Shown: piece by piece, positions 62,408 to 64,000 of the stretch
Layout of the letters: each line of letters opens with the position of its first letter
Numbering within the stretch: the stretch's first letter is position 1
Assembly: GCF_902706225.1 (NCBI RefSeq)
Contig: NZ_CACSKB010000002.1
Location: forward strand, 90,847 to 154,846
Length of the DNA: 64,000 bases
Source: Microbacterium sp. 18062
GTDB taxonomy: Bacteria; Actinomycetota; Actinomycetes; Actinomycetales; Microbacteriaceae
Reading direction: 5' to 3'
Position numbers and translations under genes: made by a program
Notes under the pieces: model-generated
Told to the model about the DNA's origin: nothing
Databases searched by the model: none
Seen by the model: only the letters and a program-made list of their open reading frames with translations

Positions 62408-63055
62408 GTGACCCACCGCTCTTCTCCCGCGCGCCTGCTCGTCGTCCTCGATGCGGACTCCACACTGATCCGCAACGAGGTCATCGAGCTCCTCGCCGAC
62501 GAAGCGGGTCGTGGCGCCGAGGTCGCCGCCGCGACGGAGGCCGCGATGCGGGGCGAGGTCGACTTCGCGACCAGCCTGCGCTCGCGCGTCGCCGCGCTCC
62601 GCGGGGTCCCCGCCTCGGCCTTCGCGCGGGTGATCGCCCGGATCGAACCGACGGCGGGAGTGACCGAGCTGGTGGAGGCCGTGCACGAAAGGGACGGCGT
62701 CGTCGCGGTCGTCTCCGGGGGTTTTCACGAGATCCTCGACGACATCGCCCCGCGACTGGGCGTGGACCTCTGGCGCGCCAACCGGCTCGCGGTCCGGGAC
62801 GGCGCGCTGACCGGCGAGGTCGACGGCGACATCGTCGACGCAGAGGCGAAGGCGCAGGCGCTGCGGGGCTGGGCGGAGGAGCTCGGGGTGGACCCGCGCC
62901 GCACGATCGCGATCGGCGACGGGGCGAACGATCTCCGGATGCTCGCGGCGGCCGCGCTCGGCCTCGCCTTCAACGCCAAGCCGGCCGTGCGCGCGCACGC
63001 CGACCTGGTGATCGCACGGACGGATCTGCGCGACGTCGTCCCGCTGCTGCCCTGA
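62408..63055 (+). CDS. serB: Phosphoserine phosphatase
   Basis: A 215-residue HAD-family SerB. Motif I is VVLDADSTLIRNEVIELLAD near residue 12 with the DxDST nucleophile. Motif II is VAVVSGGFHEI near residue 98, the lysine region is VDAEAKAQALRG, and motif IV is AIGDGANDLRMLAAAALG near residue 170. There is no ACT domain. It produces serine from phosphoserine. GTG 62408 has TACGGT 6 nt upstream; the intervening GGAGGA could also serve as a ribosome-binding site in a longer transcript. Confidence 0.92.
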   Translation: MTHRSSPARLLVVLDADSTLIRNEVIELLADEAGRGAEVAAATEAAMRGEVDFATSLRSRVAALRGVPASAFARVIARIEPTAGVTELVEAVHERDGVVAVVSGGFHEILDDIAPRLGVDLWRANRLAVRDGALTGEVDGDIVDAEAKAQALRGWAEELGVDPRRTIAIGDGANDLRMLAAAALGLAFNAKPAVRAHADLVIARTDLRDVVPLLP

Positions 63056-63057
63056 CC

Positions 63058-63768
63058 TCAGTGCCCCATGCCGAGGCCGCCGTCGACCGGGATCACGGCG
63101 CCCGAGATGTATGCCGCCTCGTCCGAGGCGAGCCAGGCGACGACACCGGCGACCTCGCCGGGCGTCGCGAACCGGCCCGCCGGGATACTCCGCTTGTACT
63201 CGTCCTGAGTCTGCGCGGGAAGCTCCGCAGTCATGTCGGTCTCGATGAACCCCGGTGCGACGACGTTGGTCGTGATCCCCCGAGATCCGAGCTCCCGGGT
63301 CAGCGAGCGCGCGAAGCCGACGAGGGCGCTCTTCGAGCTCGCGTAGTTGATCTGACCGGCCGAGCCGTAGAGACCCACGACGCTCGAGATGAGGATCACC
63401 CGCCCCCACTTCGCGCGCAGCAGTCCCTTCGCCGCCCGCTTGACGACGCGGAACGTGCCGCCGAGGTTGGTGGCCACGACGTCGTCGAAGTCGTCCTCCG
63501 TCATCCGCAGCAGCAGCGTGTCGCGGGTGATGCCCGCGTTCGCGACGACGATCTCCACCGGTCCGAGCGTCTGCTCGATCTCGTTATAGGCGGCGTCGAG
63601 GGATGCCGCATCGGTCACGTCGGCGCGCACGGTCAGCGTGCCCTCCGGCCCGACGCCCGACCGCGCCGTCACCGCGACCCGGTAGCCGTCGGCGACGAAC
63701 CGCTCCGCGATGGCACGGCCGATGCCGCGGTTGCCTCCGGTGACCAGGACGACGCGTTCGGCGGACAT
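63058..63768 (-). CDS. fabG: 3-oxoacyl-ACP reductase FabG-like
   Basis: A 236-residue SDR of FabG type. VLVTGGNRGIGRAIAERFVA holds the NADPH site near residue 7, VVANAGITRDTLLLRMTEDD is typical of FabG near residue 74, the catalytic serine is in VILISSVVGLYGSAGQ and INYASSKSALVGFAR provides Tyr and Lys. It reduces 3-oxoacyl-ACP in fatty-acid elongation. It ends 2 bp from the convergent serB gene. Confidence 0.92.
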   Translation of the reverse strand: MSAERVVLVTGGNRGIGRAIAERFVADGYRVAVTARSGVGPEGTLTVRADVTDAASLDAAYNEIEQTLGPVEIVVANAGITRDTLLLRMTEDDFDDVVATNLGGTFRVVKRAAKGLLRAKWGRVILISSVVGLYGSAGQINYASSKSALVGFARSLTRELGSRGITTNVVAPGFIETDMTAELPAQTQDEYKRSIPAGRFATPGEVAGVVAWLASDEAAYISGAVIPVDGGLGMGH

Positions 63769-63918
63769 GGCGGTTCTCCTCGGCTCGGGGGTGTCTCGAC
63801 TGGGCTCGGGACGCCTCGACCGCCCAGCCTATCGGCGCGGACATCGGGCGACGCGGTGTTTGACACCGCGTCGCCCGCGCTGGAACTCTGGAGCGATCAG
63901 ACGAAAGGTTCTCCCGCC

Positions 63919-64000
63919 ATGAGCGATCCGACCCCCGACACCCCGCAGCCTCCCGCAGCGCCGCGGACGGGGGAGTCGGCGGCGCTGCGGGAGGCTGCGG
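63919..64000 (+). CDS. Start of a further gene, cut by the window end
   Basis: ATG 63919 begins MSDPTPDTPQPPAAPRTGES, then AALREAA, and continues past the window. The N terminus is proline/alanine-rich and disordered; the family is not recognised. Only AAGG about 10 nt upstream resembles a ribosome-binding site. The reading frame lies across a perfect 21-bp inverted repeat. Confidence 0.5.
   Translation, partial: MSDPTPDTPQPPAAPRTGESAALREAA
63943..64000. repeat. Perfect 21-bp inverted repeat inside the last gene start
   Basis: Left arm 63943-63963 and right arm 63980-64000 are exact reverse complements around a 16-bp centre. The arm begins CCGCAGCCTCCCGC and ends AGCGCCG. The repeat runs to the last base of the window and may extend further. 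Confidence 0.75.

Overview
The window looks like chromosomal DNA from a high-GC actinobacterium of the Microbacteriaceae, probably Microbacterium or a close relative. The reasons are the RNA polymerase-binding protein RbpA, the PafB/PafC pair, a HelY-type helicase downstream of TatA/TatC, a PAC2 protein, actinobacterial glycogen genes, very GC-rich third codon positions that create long antisense shadow frames, and many start codons preceded at 6-8 nt by a TANNNT box. This assignment is inferred from gene content; no database was searched.

Layout. 1-8.8 kb: end of a DUF885 protein, flavin-dependent oxidoreductase, GDSL hydrolase, small membrane protein, nitrilase, MFS transporter, SPFH/NfeD pair and a 13-cysteine copper-storage-like protein. 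8.9-18.6 kb: UvrA-like ATPase, SDR, GH15 hydrolase, Dps, AEC transporter, HdeD-like membrane protein, second SDR, glycerophosphodiesterase and rbpA. 18.6-28.5 kb: a long minus-strand block of housekeeping genes (lnt, helY-tatC-tatA, pafC-pafB, FKBP lipoprotein, trmI-HAD), many with 4-bp start/stop overlaps. 28.6-32.1 kb: PAC2 protein, uppP, an M20 peptidase and tRNA-Leu(GAG).

32.1-47.3 kb is an accessory island abutting the 3' end of tRNA-Leu. It is a patchwork of broken mobility genes (tyrosine integrase, two pieces of a MobF relaxase, XRE and excisionase remnants, an IS630 piece) interleaved with intact cargo: a probable toxin-antitoxin pair, a two-component system with membrane proteins and a beheaded ABC ATPase, a Fic protein, and a TetR-controlled siderophore-type operon (two ABC half-transporters, a siderophore-interacting protein and an ECF S component). 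The operon promoter carries both a DtxR/IdeR-like iron box and a perfect TetR-type palindrome. The right border is not marked by a visible copy of the tRNA end; backbone genes resume at 47.3 kb.

47.3-64 kb returns to backbone: VIT1-type metal transporter with ferritin-like domain, SF2 helicase, second GDSL hydrolase, TrmH-type methyltransferase, sirtuin, histidine phosphatase, CitE-like lyase, Lrp regulator, EamA transporter, CGNR regulator, alpha/beta hydrolase, DnaQ-like exonuclease, L31 type B with a structured leader, ABC ATPase, divergent glgA/glgC, serB, fabG and the start of a further gene. The most notable non-coding signals are a dispersed double-hairpin repeat at two convergent gene ends, a pair of identical dyads in the two-component intergenic region, the double operator of the siderophore operon, several perfect palindromes at gene starts, and a repeated leaderless-promoter signature.
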